DNA of 64,000 nt from an uncultured Bacteroidales bacterium. GTDB taxonomy: Bacteria; Bacteroidota; Bacteroidia; Bacteroidales; Paludibacteraceae. The notes below the pieces were generated by a model. The model saw only the letters and a list, made by a program, of their open reading frames with translations, was not told the DNA's origin and made no database searches. This document shows, in pieces, positions 36,089 to 44,189 of this stretch. The first letter of the stretch is position 1. The number at the start of each line of letters is the position of its first letter. The stretch spans positions 34,105 through 98,104 of the forward strand of contig CADCBB010000009.1 in the NCBI GenBank assembly GCA_902799555.1, given 5' to 3'. Both the position numbers and the translations under genes were made by a program.

Positions 36089-36643
36089 TTAAATTTTCCA
36101 GCCCAGATAATAGTTCACTCCCCATCCGAGGTTGTCCCGCATGCCGAAACCCGGGATATAGATCGGTCGCACGCTCTGTCCGGAGTTGTCGCGGGTGAAG
36201 AGCAATTTGAGTCGTCCCATCCATCCCATGTAAAAGCCTTTGGCTATATTGACCTGACATCCTACTGCGAGCTCTCCCCAGCAATCGGTCTCGCCTTTGG
36301 TCTGCACGGCTGTACCGATACGAACGCCGACCAGCAAGGCATGCGGACTATCCGGATGTTTCTTAAGCGGATTGATGTCGCATCCGATTCGTGCAAAACC
36401 GCCGGGGGTGGCATAACCCAACTCGAGGGTGGGATAGAACCGGTGCGCCAGTTGTACGTTCGCCGCAATCTCGTAGTGCTGCATCTGCCAGTTATTCAAG
36501 CCTGGCGTCAGTACCGGCGAGAGGATGTCGATCTTTACCTGCGTACCGCCGTACACCGGTATTGAGTCCTCTGCGTAGGCAGGAACAAAGAGCCAAGCGC
36601 AAAGAGCAAGGACCAATATGTTACATAAGCGATTTCGCTTCAT
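36089..36643 (-). CDS. DUF6048-like secreted outer-membrane protein
   Basis: This protein has 184 residues. The signal peptide is MKRNRLCNILVLALCAWLFV-PAYA. The body is strand-rich (QMQHYEIAANVQLAHRFYPT, LELGYATPGGFARIGCDINP, LLVGVRIGTAVQTKGETDCW) and ends GWGVNYYLGWKI, as in small outer-membrane barrels. Similar genes occur next to an uncharacterised inner-membrane gene in Bacteroidales, as here, where the two overlap by 23 nt. The function is unknown. Microrepeats CAAATTT lie between its stop and tkt (36064-36100). Confidence 0.6.
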   Translation of the reverse strand: MKRNRLCNILVLALCAWLFVPAYAEDSIPVYGGTQVKIDILSPVLTPGLNNWQMQHYEIAANVQLAHRFYPTLELGYATPGGFARIGCDINPLKKHPDSPHALLVGVRIGTAVQTKGETDCWGELAVGCQVNIAKGFYMGWMGRLKLLFTRDNSGQSVRPIYIPGFGMRDNLGWGVNYYLGWKI

Positions 36644-37154
36644 TCTTCAATTCCTCAAGGGCTTTCTCTGTGGGTGTGGTGCCGTTGCTGGCATAGGCGG
36701 TCAAGAGGGCCGTGACATAGGTCTGCGCCGTGGCATCTTTGGGCAGTTGGGCTGTGATGGCGATGAGGAAGGCTCCCATCTGGTCACGGGCATTGATGAT
36801 GAGGTCCCATACCTCGTCGCTCACGTAGACCTGCTGACTCTGGTTATGGTCAAACTCCGCCCGCAGGGTTTGGAGCAGGTACTGCTGCATCTGGCCTACG
36901 GTCCAGGTCGTCATGGCCTCCGGATAGGCTTTCTGCATCTCCATGATCATATGCTCGGGTTTCGTACGCTCGAGTAATAAGGTAAGGCGCTCGTAAGCGC
37001 GCAGGCGGATGGGCGAGATGCTCTTCTGGCTCTCGCGTTTGAGCTCCCACTGACGTTTCTTCTCTTCGTTACGGAACTGCGAGTACTGAATCAGCCAGAA
37101 GCCAAAGATCAGCACGATGATCGTCAGGATTATTGCAATAATGGTAGTAGTCAT
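36621..37154 (-). CDS. Conserved single-pass membrane protein of unknown function
   Basis: This protein has 177 residues from MTTTIIAIILTIIVLIFGFW. The longer frame reaches into the promoter and is rejected. It has one N-terminal transmembrane helix, then a charged linker (RNEEKKRQWELKRESQKSIS) and a helical cytoplasmic domain (RLRAYERLTLLLERTKPEHM, QYLLQTLRAEFDHNQSQQVY). It is the first gene of the operon with the DUF6048-like gene, tkt and leuS. No function is known. Confidence 0.65.
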   Translation of the reverse strand: MTTTIIAIILTIIVLIFGFWLIQYSQFRNEEKKRQWELKRESQKSISPIRLRAYERLTLLLERTKPEHMIMEMQKAYPEAMTTWTVGQMQQYLLQTLRAEFDHNQSQQVYVSDEVWDLIINARDQMGAFLIAITAQLPKDATAQTYVTALLTAYASNGTTPTEKALEELKNEAKSLM

Positions 37155-37177
37155 AAGACGCGATTCAATTTTGCGTG

Positions 37178-37222
37178 CAAAATTACAAAAAAAAAATGAC
37201 ATACACAATAGTGTATGCCACT
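37178..37222 (-). promoter_or_regulatory. Operon promoter fused to the serS terminator
   Basis: On the minus strand, the stem GGCATACAC/GTGTATGTC followed by ten T residues is an intrinsic terminator for serS. Its right arm is at the same time the -33 box TTGTGTATGTCATT (37208-37195), and the T-run is the 9-nt gap to TAATTTTG (37185-37178). Termination and initiation signals therefore share the same bases. Confidence 0.65.
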
Positions 37223-37243
37223 TTTTTGAAAATTTCCCTCAAA

Positions 37244-38557
37244 TTAGCGAATCATGTCGTCTCCGAAGAACGGTTGCAGTGCCTTCGGGATACGGATACC
37301 TTCTTCGCATTGGTTGTTCTCAAGCAGCGCAGCCACAATACGCGGGAGGGCAAGCGCCGATCCGTTGAGCGTGTGGCAGAGCACCACTTTTTTGTCCTCG
37401 GCACGACGGTAACGACATTTGAGGCGGTTAGCCTGGTAGGTGTCGAAATTGGACGTGGAGGAAACCTCGAGCCAACGATGCTGTGCCTCGCTATAGACCT
37501 CGAAATCATAGCAGAGCGCAGCCGTGAAGCTCATATCGCCGCCGGAGAGGCGGAGGATACGATAGGGCAGCTCGAGTTTCTGCAACAGACCCTCTACGTG
37601 CTCCAGCATCTCTTTGTGGGAAGCGTCCGAATGTTCGGGCGTGTCGATGCGTACGATCTCGATCTTCGAGAACTCATGCAGACGATTCAGTCCGCGTACA
37701 TCCTTGCCGTAACTACCTGCCTCGCGACGGAAACACTCCGTGTAGGCGCAGTTCTTGATCGGCAGCTGTGCCTCGTCGATGATGACGTCGCGATAGAGGT
37801 TCGTCACAGGTACCTCAGCGGTCGGGATGAGATAGAGGTCGTCCACTTCGCAGTGGTACATCTGACCTTCCTTATCCGGCAGCTGGCCTGTGCCGTAACC
37901 CGACGCAGCGTTGACAACGGTCGGCGGCATAATCTCCGTGTATCCGGCTTTGTTGGCTTCCGTAAGGAAGAAATTGATGAGGGCACGTTGGAGGCGTGCG
38001 CCTTGGCCGATATAAACAGGAAAGCCTGCACCCGAGATCTTGACACCCAGGTCGAAGTCGATGAGGTTGTATTTCTTCGCCAGATCCCAGTGCGGAAGCT
38101 TCGCTTCGTCGTTATTCACCTCGCCGACCCAGGTACCTACGGTGTCGCCACCGTGGTGCGGTACGTTGGATTTAACGACCAAGTTATCCTCTGCGCAAGA
38201 TCCTTCCGGCACAATGTCGTACGGCACGTTCGGGATCGTGAGCAGCAGCTTGGTCTGCGCCTCTTCGGCTTCGGACATCTGCCGGTCAAACTCCGCGATC
38301 TGTGCTTTGAGGGCACCTGTCTGCGCTTTGGCCTCTTCGGCCTCTGCACGCTGACCTTTGGCCATGAGCATACCGATCGACTTGCTGATCTGGTTCATCT
38401 GCGCCGCTGCGGCATCTTTCTGCTGCTGTGCGGACTTGCGAATACCATCAAGACGAAGCACTTCGTCGATTGCCTCTTGGGCGCCTGAGAAGTGCTTCTT
38501 GTTGAGTCCGGCAATGACTTTCGCCTTATCGTCGTAAATCTGTTTAAGAGTTAACAT
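37244..38557 (-). CDS. serS: Seryl-tRNA synthetase
   Basis: This is a 437-residue class II synthetase. The long N-terminal coiled coil spans about 30-110 (GIRKSAQQQKDAAAAQMNQI, then AEFDRQMSEAEEAQTKLLL). Motif 2 is visible in CFRREAGSYGKDVRGLNRLH EF-type sequence, and motif 3 in GSALALPRIVAALLENNQ. It charges tRNA-Ser. It begins 2 nt after the rpmA stop and is co-transcribed with rplU and rpmA. Confidence 0.96.
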   Translation of the reverse strand: MLTLKQIYDDKAKVIAGLNKKHFSGAQEAIDEVLRLDGIRKSAQQQKDAAAAQMNQISKSIGMLMAKGQRAEAEEAKAQTGALKAQIAEFDRQMSEAEEAQTKLLLTIPNVPYDIVPEGSCAEDNLVVKSNVPHHGGDTVGTWVGEVNNDEAKLPHWDLAKKYNLIDFDLGVKISGAGFPVYIGQGARLQRALINFFLTEANKAGYTEIMPPTVVNAASGYGTGQLPDKEGQMYHCEVDDLYLIPTAEVPVTNLYRDVIIDEAQLPIKNCAYTECFRREAGSYGKDVRGLNRLHEFSKIEIVRIDTPEHSDASHKEMLEHVEGLLQKLELPYRILRLSGGDMSFTAALCYDFEVYSEAQHRWLEVSSTSNFDTYQANRLKCRYRRAEDKKVVLCHTLNGSALALPRIVAALLENNQCEEGIRIPKALQPFFGDDMIR

Positions 38558-38559
38558 AC

Positions 38560-38895
38560 TTACGCTTCTGCCGGTTGAATGGATACGTACGATTTGTTGT
38601 CGCGTTTCTTGCGGAATACTACGATTCCGTCGCAGAGAGCGAAGAGTGTGTGGTCGCTACCCATACCCATGTTTTCACCCGGGTTGTGCACGGTACCACG
38701 TTGACGTACGATGATGTTACCTGCCTTTGCGAATTGACCACCAAAGATCTTCACGCCAAGACGTTTGCTTTCTGATTCACGGCCGTTCTTAGAACTACCG
38801 ACACCTTTCTTGTCAAGTCCTGACGGTGACCGTTGAGTTTGCGGAAACCTTTGCGACGTTTCTTGTGGAAAACAAGAATCTTCTCGCCGCGGCAC
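38560..38895 (-). CDS. rpmA: Ribosomal protein L27, start region disrupted
   Basis: From [20 protein letters not shown] (38811) to the stop this is a full L27 body, with [16 protein letters not shown] and [16 protein letters not shown]. The expected MAHKK start is absent. The frame instead runs back into rplU, where an internal ATG at 38895 would add an unrelated 28 residues. The simplest reading is a deletion that removed the end of rplU, the gap and the first codons of rpmA. A cleaved N-terminal extension, as in some Firmicutes, is unlikely because the extension is just rplU read out of frame. Confidence 0.75.
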   Translation of the reverse strand: MPRREDSCFPQETSQRFPQTQRSPSGLDKKGVGSSKNGRESESKRLGVKIFGGQFAKAGNIIVRQRGTVHNPGENMGMGSDHTLFALCDGIVVFRKKRDNKSYVSIQPAEA

Positions 38896-39098
38896 TCATT
38901 GTTGAGTACTTCGCAAACCACTTTTGCACCCTTTACATAAGGAGCACCAACTTTTACTTTACCCTCGTTGTCCAGGAGCAGCACGTTCTCAAACTCAACG
39001 GTTGCGCCTGCTTCGAGCTCGTTCATACGATTGATGAACAATTTCTTGCCAGCCTCTACTTTAAATTGCTGGCCTTTCATTTCTACAATTGCGTACAT
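38751..39098 (-). CDS. rplU: Ribosomal protein L21, C-terminus disrupted
   Basis: Residues 1-93 are a normal L21 ([34 protein letters not shown]-type [20 protein letters not shown]). After Gln93 the frame continues into rpmA DNA in a different frame ([17 protein letters not shown]), so the last dozen native residues and the stop are missing. It overlaps rpmA by 145 nt only because of this. The promoter is at 39185-39215. Both proteins are normally needed for growth or ribosome assembly, so an assembly error is likely. Confidence 0.8.
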   Translation of the reverse strand: MYAIVEMKGQQFKVEAGKKLFINRMNELEAGATVEFENVLLLDNEGKVKVGAPYVKGAKVVCEVLNNECRGEKILVFHKKRRKGFRKLNGHRQDLTRKVSVVLRTAVNQKANVLA

Positions 39099-39184
39099 TG
39101 AAATACGTTTGTTAAATGTTAGGGCGGTGCGGCGGTCGTTATACGAAACGACACTTACTCGAGCCTATTCCGCAAAAAAGCGTG

Positions 39185-39215
39185 CAAAATTACTACATTT
39201 TTCTGACATGACCAA
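39185..39215 (-). promoter_or_regulatory. Promoter of rplU-rpmA-serS
   Basis: On the minus strand, TTGGTCATGTCAGA, a 9-nt gap, then TAATTTTG (39192-39185). It lies 87 nt before the rplU start. Confidence 0.75.
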
Positions 39216-39234
39216 ATTTTCGGGCAACTTTTTT

Positions 39235-39384
39235 TCAAAAAAAATGCAATTTGCTATCTATGATGCCAATAAATACAGAAAAATCGCCCGAATTGAGCGA
39301 TTTTTCCTTTAAGGGGAGCGGAGGCTTAGTTGCCGTGCTCCTGGTCGTACTCTGCGCCGCAGCGCCTACTTTCATTACTGCCAT
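39235..39384 (-). CDS. Possible small protein (49 codons)
   Basis: MAVMKVGAAAQSTTRSTATK continues for 49 codons. It is preceded by AAGAAAGGA at ribosome-binding distance, and a -7 box TATCTTTG lies near 39578 on the same strand. Against it, a terminator-like hairpin (39279-39305) lies within the frame. A plus-strand frame of similar length (39260-39403, with a hydrophobic GGLVAVLLVVLCAAAPTFI) overlaps it. Only one, or neither, is real. Confidence 0.3.
   Translation of the reverse strand: MAVMKVGAAAQSTTRSTATKPPLPLKEKSLNSGDFSVFIGIIDSKLHFF
39279..39305. terminator. Terminator-like hairpin
   Basis: AAAAATCGC / GCGATTTTT arms surround a 9-nt loop, with T residues after the arm on either strand. 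An almost identical hairpin lies at 63709-63737, in each case next to a small minus-strand ORF. Confidence 0.6.
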
Positions 39385-39403
39385 TTCTTTTTTCCTTTCT
39401 TAA

Positions 39404-39914
39404 AAATTGTTGGTTAATTGATAATTGTTAATTGTAAAAATGTTCTAAATCACCATCGGGTGTAAGTACTGGTTAAGTAAGGGGCAAGTACTATGCATTA
39501 CCTACCCAAGAATGTTCCATTTCACCGGAGGAAGTTGGAGATCATAATGATGTGTGTTTTTTTTAATTCGACTGCAAAGATAATAGTAAAACCTACTTTA
39601 GTGTTCCATCAGGAGTGAAAAATTTTTCGCAAAAATCATATTTTCTTCGTTTTTGTGCCTGGAAGTCCAAAATGAAGAAATACGGATTGCGATTGGGGTA
39701 TTTGCCGTGTGCCCGCAACCATGTGATGATGGCGAAATGTTTCTCCGGATGGGCCTCCCATGCTTGCCTGGCCGATGTTTTGCGGTTCGCGAAATGGATA
39801 TCGCCGCCTATTAGGGTTCGTCCCTTTCAGTCCTTAGGGGGGGATTATAGGGGGGAACTACAGATACATGGACTTAACAATGATAATTTTATTTTTTCTT
39901 TGGTTACTTTCTTT
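39404..39914. other. Non-coding stretch
   Basis: No supported gene is present. A possible minus-strand leader runs from the -7 box near 39578 to 39384 and includes GTACTTGCCC/AGTACTTACACC words. AATTGTTAATTG microrepeats lie at about 39420-39437. The open frame on the plus strand from 39615 has no family features and is treated as chance. Confidence 0.4.
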
Positions 39915-40263
39915 TTAGCCCATCAGTGCGATGGAGAAGCCATACTTGATGGACTCGGAATCGGGGTGTGCTTTCTCGAGTTTCTCTGCCGCACGCTTGA
40001 GGTCCGCGCGGGCCTCTTTGACATTGTCCTGGAGATTCTCGTAGTAACTGTGAAGCTGCTTGTAGAAGTCCAGATTAGCATCTTGGATCTGCGTGTTCTT
40101 CTCGCACCGCTTTTTCCACCTGCGGGCGTAATGCCTTGATGGTTGCTTCACTCTCGTTAGCACTCAGCACTGCTGCGAACATCCGGTCAATGACCTCATA
40201 CTCTTTGCCATTCTTTTTGCTTGTTTGTAAGATTCTTTTTTTGCGCCGACTATTAGTCGGCAT
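39915..40263 (-). pseudogene. Frameshifted helical protein (DUF6261-like)
   Basis: The first frame reads KNGKEYEVIDRMFAAVLSAN and ESEATIKALRPQVEKAVREE, then stops. The next frame continues the same kind of sequence: EKNTQIQDANLDFYKQLHSY, NVKEARADLKRAAEKLEKAH, SIKYGFSIALMG. Skipping one base near 40107 joins them into one helical protein of about 115 residues. It may be the tail of a longer, lost gene. Assignment to DUF6261 is tentative. Confidence 0.5.
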
Positions 40264-40350
40264 TGTCTTCGTCCGTTAGTCCGGCATCATATGCCGGTTT
40301 CAAAACAAGCAAAAAGGCGGTGCCCTCGCCACCATACAAACGCACAAAAA

Positions 40351-40386
40351 AAAGAGACGGCTCACGATGTTCGTGAACCGCCTCTT
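40351..40386 (-). terminator. Terminator of the secreted-protein/small-peptide operon
   Basis: On the minus strand, the stem AAGAGGCGG..TCACG / CGTGA..CCGTCTCTT has few imperfections and is followed by eight T residues. It lies about 30 nt after the 45-residue ORF. Confidence 0.8.
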
Positions 40387-40414
40387 GCGATACGGATAGC
40401 CTAATGGCTATGAT

Positions 40415-40552
40415 TTACCACTGGATATCGGTGTCACCACCGCCGATAGGCATTTGGTCGCCTGCTGCGGGAGCAGGACTGCCAGCCAATACCATAGATT
40501 CCAATGCTATGCGTGCAACAAGCACTTCGGGTTGAATATAAGTCTTTGTCAT
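40415..40552 (-). CDS. Small 45-residue peptide downstream of the secreted discoidin protein
   Basis: MTKTYIQPEVLVARIALESM is followed by a small, Gly/Pro/Asp-rich tail (SPAPAAGDQMPIGGGDTDIQ-W). It starts 14 nt after the stop of the gene at 40566, behind a clear AAGGAGG ribosome-binding site, and a strong terminator follows. The shape (short leader beginning K.YI.PE, helical core, Gly-rich tail) is common among uncharacterised Bacteroidales peptides, some of which are suspected secreted or RiPP-like products. No modification enzymes are nearby, so that role is speculative. Confidence 0.6.
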   Translation of the reverse strand: MTKTYIQPEVLVARIALESMVLAGSPAPAAGDQMPIGGGDTDIQW

Positions 40553-40565
40553 AGTTGTGTCCTCC

Positions 40566-42584
40566 TTATTTTACGTTTTGACCCGCAGCATTGTATCGTA
40601 CACCATTGCGGATAATGATTAATTGTCCGTTCTCGATAACCTTTGTACTTTGTACATTGTCACCTTGTACATTCTCCATTCCTGTAGCCTGATCGAAGAT
40701 GAACGGCATACGACGCGGAGCTTGGTTCGAACCGCTATATACTACATATGCCTTGTGCGCATTGAGGTTAGCAGCGGTATAGTGATAGAATCCAACCACA
40801 CCATCGGTACCTGCCAATACGTAGCAGTTAGCCGGAGTAGCAATCTGGGTATCGGAACCTTGCAGGTCGTTGGTCGCGGTGAAGGTAACAGCGTCTGCAT
40901 CGCTCGGGGTAAGAGTGAACGAACTTACGGTCGATTTGAGGATTACCGCATTGTCTGCCGGAATCACCTCACCTGCCTCTGCAATCTTCGTCAGCAAGAG
41001 GTTAGCACCGCTCAGGTCTGCTACGTATGCCTCTACGCCTGCGGGCAATTCGTACTTAAAGTTGCTGTCATAGAACGTGCTGTAATAAACGCTTGCATCC
41101 TGCGGATCTGCGTACGGTGTGATCGGATCAGTTACCGGTTGCGGAGTCGGAGCAACTGCTGCAAACTCAGCCATGAAAGCTACTTCATTGTTCATGTCGA
41201 AGGTCAGCGGGTTATCAACGGTGGAGAGAGCGATTCCGCAATCGGTAAAATCGCAACCAACACTTCCTGCTTTCCAGCCGGTGAACTCGTAGCCCTCGTT
41301 CGGGGTAGCTTGGAGTGTTACCTCTGCGCCCTCCGGAACGTCGTATGTGCCGTCACCGTTATCAACGATTCCGCTGCCGAGCAGGTTAGTAACGGCTACC
41401 GATCCCTTCGTCGGATCTGCTACGAGTTGCAGGGTGTAGGCAGTTACCAAAACCGGTTCTGCACCGATAAGGCGTAACTCGCAAAGCTGCATTACATCAG
41501 CGCCCTGATTTGCAAACACTTCAAAGCGGAAGTATTGGTACGTACCCGACTGATCCACAAAGAACTTGTAGTCTTTGAAACTTTGATTTTTCATAGTGAC
41601 ATCATTGGTCACAGTAGCGATCGTGGTCCATGCGTCATTGGCATCGAGTTTCGCTTTGAGGACCCAGTTTTTCGGGTTACGTCCGTGCTCACTGCCAGTG
41701 TCATTACCGGTAGTCAGAATGTAACCGGTTAAACTAAGGGCTGCATCTGCCTCAAAATCTATCCACCAGCAAGCATCACCGGTCTCGCCCGTCGGAACGC
41801 TCTTATAACTATTGTCGGCACACCATTTTGTCCAATCAGCGGAAGTGAACTTGTTATCTACCAGATTGGCATGACCTTCATTGTTAAATCCGCCTGAACC
41901 GGCCGTTGCCGTGAAGCCTGCGAAAATGTCTCCTTCCGGAACCGGCTTTAAAGCAATCGTAGCCTCGATGGTTACGTCATAAGCAGGCATCGTGAAGCTA
42001 TATGCACCGGTCTCGGGATTGAGCGTTGATGGGGCTTCTTCCGTCGTATTGTACGTAGCCGAGAACGCCGTGATCTCGTATTCCTCATCCGGAGTAACGG
42101 TAACGGTTGCGCCTTCTACAGCAGAAGTTTTACTCAGCGTTACTTTATTGGCATTGGCTGTGCCTGCTTCCAGCGCTACGGTGTAGGTTGGTAGGGGATC
42201 TCCGATGGTGAACTTGAGAGTAACTCCCTGACCGTTACCCATAATTTCGCCACTGAACGATACGTTGGAGGCATTGCCGGTCCAGGTCCTGTGTTCATAA
42301 TCGCCCGACCAACCTTCGCCTGATATATTCACTTCCATTGCATTTACTTCAATCTTGGTGAAGCTGCCGAGTGTGGTACTAAAAGAACCGTCTCCCATTC
42401 CTGCCATGATGTTGCCTTGCCCACCGTCTATGAAGCCAGCCGAAACGGTTACGCCGTCTTTAGTGAAAGACATGTCCCAATCGGGGAAGTCGTTTTGGGT
42501 GATGGTCACATAGGTGGTTGTTGCCCAACTAAGCCCTACGCTTGCCGCGAGGGCAAGAAGAAATGTAAAAATCTTTTTTCTCAT
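40566..42584 (-). CDS. Secreted protein with discoidin-like and B-repeat-like domains, probable type IX cargo
   Basis: This protein has 672 residues. The signal peptide is MRKKIFTFLLALAASVGLSW-A. The N-terminal beta domain spans about 20-130. A divergent repeat follows (TVALEAGTANANKVTLSKTS). A discoidin (F5/8-type) domain spans about 225-375 (LVDNKFTSADWTKWCADNSY, WWIDFEADAALSLTGYILTT, YFRFEVFANQGADVMQLCEL-RLIG). Another divergent B-repeat follows (GYEFTGWKAGSVGCDF). The C-terminus KVIENGQLIIIRNGVRYNAA-GQNVK resembles the tail of the adhesin at 20540. It is likely a surface or extracellular carbohydrate-binding protein. The promoter is at 42645-42675. Confidence 0.75.
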   Translation of the reverse strand: MRKKIFTFLLALAASVGLSWATTTYVTITQNDFPDWDMSFTKDGVTVSAGFIDGGQGNIMAGMGDGSFSTTLGSFTKIEVNAMEVNISGEGWSGDYEHRTWTGNASNVSFSGEIMGNGQGVTLKFTIGDPLPTYTVALEAGTANANKVTLSKTSAVEGATVTVTPDEEYEITAFSATYNTTEEAPSTLNPETGAYSFTMPAYDVTIEATIALKPVPEGDIFAGFTATAGSGGFNNEGHANLVDNKFTSADWTKWCADNSYKSVPTGETGDACWWIDFEADAALSLTGYILTTGNDTGSEHGRNPKNWVLKAKLDANDAWTTIATVTNDVTMKNQSFKDYKFFVDQSGTYQYFRFEVFANQGADVMQLCELRLIGAEPVLVTAYTLQLVADPTKGSVAVTNLLGSGIVDNGDGTYDVPEGAEVTLQATPNEGYEFTGWKAGSVGCDFTDCGIALSTVDNPLTFDMNNEVAFMAEFAAVAPTPQPVTDPITPYADPQDASVYYSTFYDSNFKYELPAGVEAYVADLSGANLLLTKIAEAGEVIPADNAVILKSTVSSFTLTPSDADAVTFTATNDLQGSDTQIATPANCYVLAGTDGVVGFYHYTAANLNAHKAYVVYSGSNQAPRRMPFIFDQATGMENVQGDNVQSTKVIENGQLIIIRNGVRYNAAGQNVK

Positions 42585-42644
42585 AAATTTTGATTTTTAG
42601 TTAATAAATATGGTTAATTAGTTTGTTGCACACCAAATTTCGGA

Positions 42645-42675
42645 CAAAGGTACACAAATAAAAGCACGTACGCAA
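42645..42675 (-). promoter_or_regulatory. Promoter of the secreted discoidin protein gene
   Basis: On the minus strand, TTGCGTACGTGCTT, a 9-nt gap, then TACCTTTG (42652-42645). The box lies in a GCACGT...ACGTGC hairpin. Confidence 0.65.
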
Positions 42676-42690
42676 TACGCACGTGCAGAT

Positions 42691-42742
42691 ATTTACGAGT
42701 TGCCCCCTATATGGGCGAAAAATTTACGAATTGCCCCCTATA
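42691..42742 (-). repeat. Repeated TATAGGGGGCAATTCGTAAA at gene 3' ends
   Basis: Copies on the minus strand lie at 42742-42722 (overlapping the ATPase stop codon) and 42711-42691. A third, diverged copy at 44208-44187 overlaps the AraC-type stop codon. The role is unknown. Confidence 0.5.
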
Positions 42743-44054
42743 GGGTGTTCTCTTGCTGTAATAAAAATGGTATCACACCTATGTATGTTATTCCTTCTTC
42801 GTCCGTCCAAGGCAGGGCATTTCCATCCAAGATAACGATTTTACGGAAGGAGTCTTTCGTATGGCGAAGCGAGAAGGTCTCTTGATCTCTTTTCGCCTCG
42901 GTGTCTATATTAAGCGCAGACTGGATATAGATTTTCTGTGAACCATTGTTAATGATAAAATCAATCTCATACTGGCTCTGTTGGCGTTTGCCATTTACCA
43001 TTTGTTCCACTTCTACTACTCCTACATCCACACGATAACCGCGCCGAATCAACTCATTGTATATCATATTCTCCATGAGATGCGAACGTTCTTGTTGTCG
43101 GAAGTTAAGCCGCGCATTACGCAGACCAAGATCCATAGCGTAGTACTTCTTGATATTTTCAAAATAGCGCTTGCCTTTCACGTCATAGCGTTCTGCCTCT
43201 GAAATCAGATATGCGTCTTCTAAGTAAGACAGGTAGCCTTTGATCGTTTTATCCGTGGTATTCTGCCCCATGACGGATTTGATGGTATTGGCAAATTTAT
43301 ATGGATTCGATAGAGAGCCTACCGCTGAATAGACAGCATCGGTTAATGAATCAATAATAACATCATCCTTTAATTTATAACGCTCTACGATATCCTTCAT
43401 ATAGACGTTCTTATGCAGATTCGCAAGGTAATTGCGTCTCTCTTGCTCGTTGGGTTCCAAGACAGCCAAAGGCATTCCACCATAAGTGAGATATTGTCCA
43501 AGCGCGGCGTATGAATCCATTCCCGAGAAGGTGTAGAACTCTGCAAACGACAAAGGATAGACTCTAATCTCACTACCACGGTCACGGAAGTTGGTGACGA
43601 TATCGGTGGATAGCATCTTGGAGTTGCTACCGGTCACATACACATCCATATTGGGTTGCGCACGTAGATCATTTAAGATATCATAGAAAGTAGTATAGAG
43701 CAAATCTCTGTCCTCCTCCGGCACAAGCGCTTCGTCTATATCGGTGTTCTTGACTTTGTAACATAATTGTATTTCATCAATAAAGACATAATACTTCCGC
43801 TGCTTGTCTTGGCATCGTTCCATGATATAGTCATACAACGTATTAGGATTACGGTAGGCGATATTACTCTTTGGTTCCAGGTCAATCTCGACAAAGCTAT
43901 CTTCTTGTGCTCCTTTTTGCAGCAAGTATTGCTTATACAGATGAGATAACAGATACGATTTCCCACAGCGACGTATGCCGGTGATAATCTTCACTTTGCC
44001 ATTCCAACTCTTGGAATAAAGCCGTTCTACATAATCATTTCGTTGTATGTCCAT
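42738..44054 (-). CDS. AAA_14/DUF4143 ATPase
   Basis: This protein has 438 residues. The Walker A is KVKIITGIRRCGKSYLLSHL (about residues 20-39), the Walker B KYYVFIDEIQL, and the sensor region VYVTGSNSKMLSTDIVTNFR. The DUF4143 C-terminal domain carries ESERYDVKGKRYFENIKKYY-type sequence and the family's QYEIDFIINNG nuclease-like strand. Such ATPases are very common in Bacteroidales accessory DNA and have no settled function. It has its own promoter at 44113-44143. Confidence 0.85.
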   Translation of the reverse strand: MDIQRNDYVERLYSKSWNGKVKIITGIRRCGKSYLLSHLYKQYLLQKGAQEDSFVEIDLEPKSNIAYRNPNTLYDYIMERCQDKQRKYYVFIDEIQLCYKVKNTDIDEALVPEEDRDLLYTTFYDILNDLRAQPNMDVYVTGSNSKMLSTDIVTNFRDRGSEIRVYPLSFAEFYTFSGMDSYAALGQYLTYGGMPLAVLEPNEQERRNYLANLHKNVYMKDIVERYKLKDDVIIDSLTDAVYSAVGSLSNPYKFANTIKSVMGQNTTDKTIKGYLSYLEDAYLISEAERYDVKGKRYFENIKKYYAMDLGLRNARLNFRQQERSHLMENMIYNELIRRGYRVDVGVVEVEQMVNGKRQQSQYEIDFIINNGSQKIYIQSALNIDTEAKRDQETFSLRHTKDSFRKIVILDGNALPWTDEEGITYIGVIPFLLQQENTL

Positions 44055-44112
44055 AATCTACTAAACTACGAATACTGTCGCAATTACGACGATTTTCGGA
44101 TTAAAACCACTG

Positions 44113-44143
44113 CAAAGGTACAGCTTTTTTTTGATATACGCAA
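44113..44143 (-). promoter_or_regulatory. Promoter of the AAA_14/DUF4143 ATPase gene
   Basis: On the minus strand, TTGCGTATATCAAA, a 9-nt gap, then TACCTTTG (44120-44113). Confidence 0.75.
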
Positions 44144-44152
44144 GTGTTTTTA

Positions 44153-44180
44153 CAAAAAAACGCACCCGAAGATGCGTTTT
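44153..44180 (-). terminator. Terminator of the AraC-type regulator gene
   Basis: On the minus strand, AAACGCA / TGCGTTT arms with an 8-nt loop are followed by a T-run. It lies just after the stop at 44190 and directly before the ATPase promoter. Confidence 0.7.
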
Positions 44181-44189
44181 TGCGATTTT

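Noticed and set aside
38560-38895. L27 with a cleavable N-terminal extension as in Firmicutes
   Set aside because: The extension is rplU sequence read in another frame and has no conserved cleavage motif.
39615-40139. Plus-strand frame of 174 codons
   Set aside because: It is antisense to the frameshifted helical gene, has no family features and contains cysteine/leucine-rich chance sequence.
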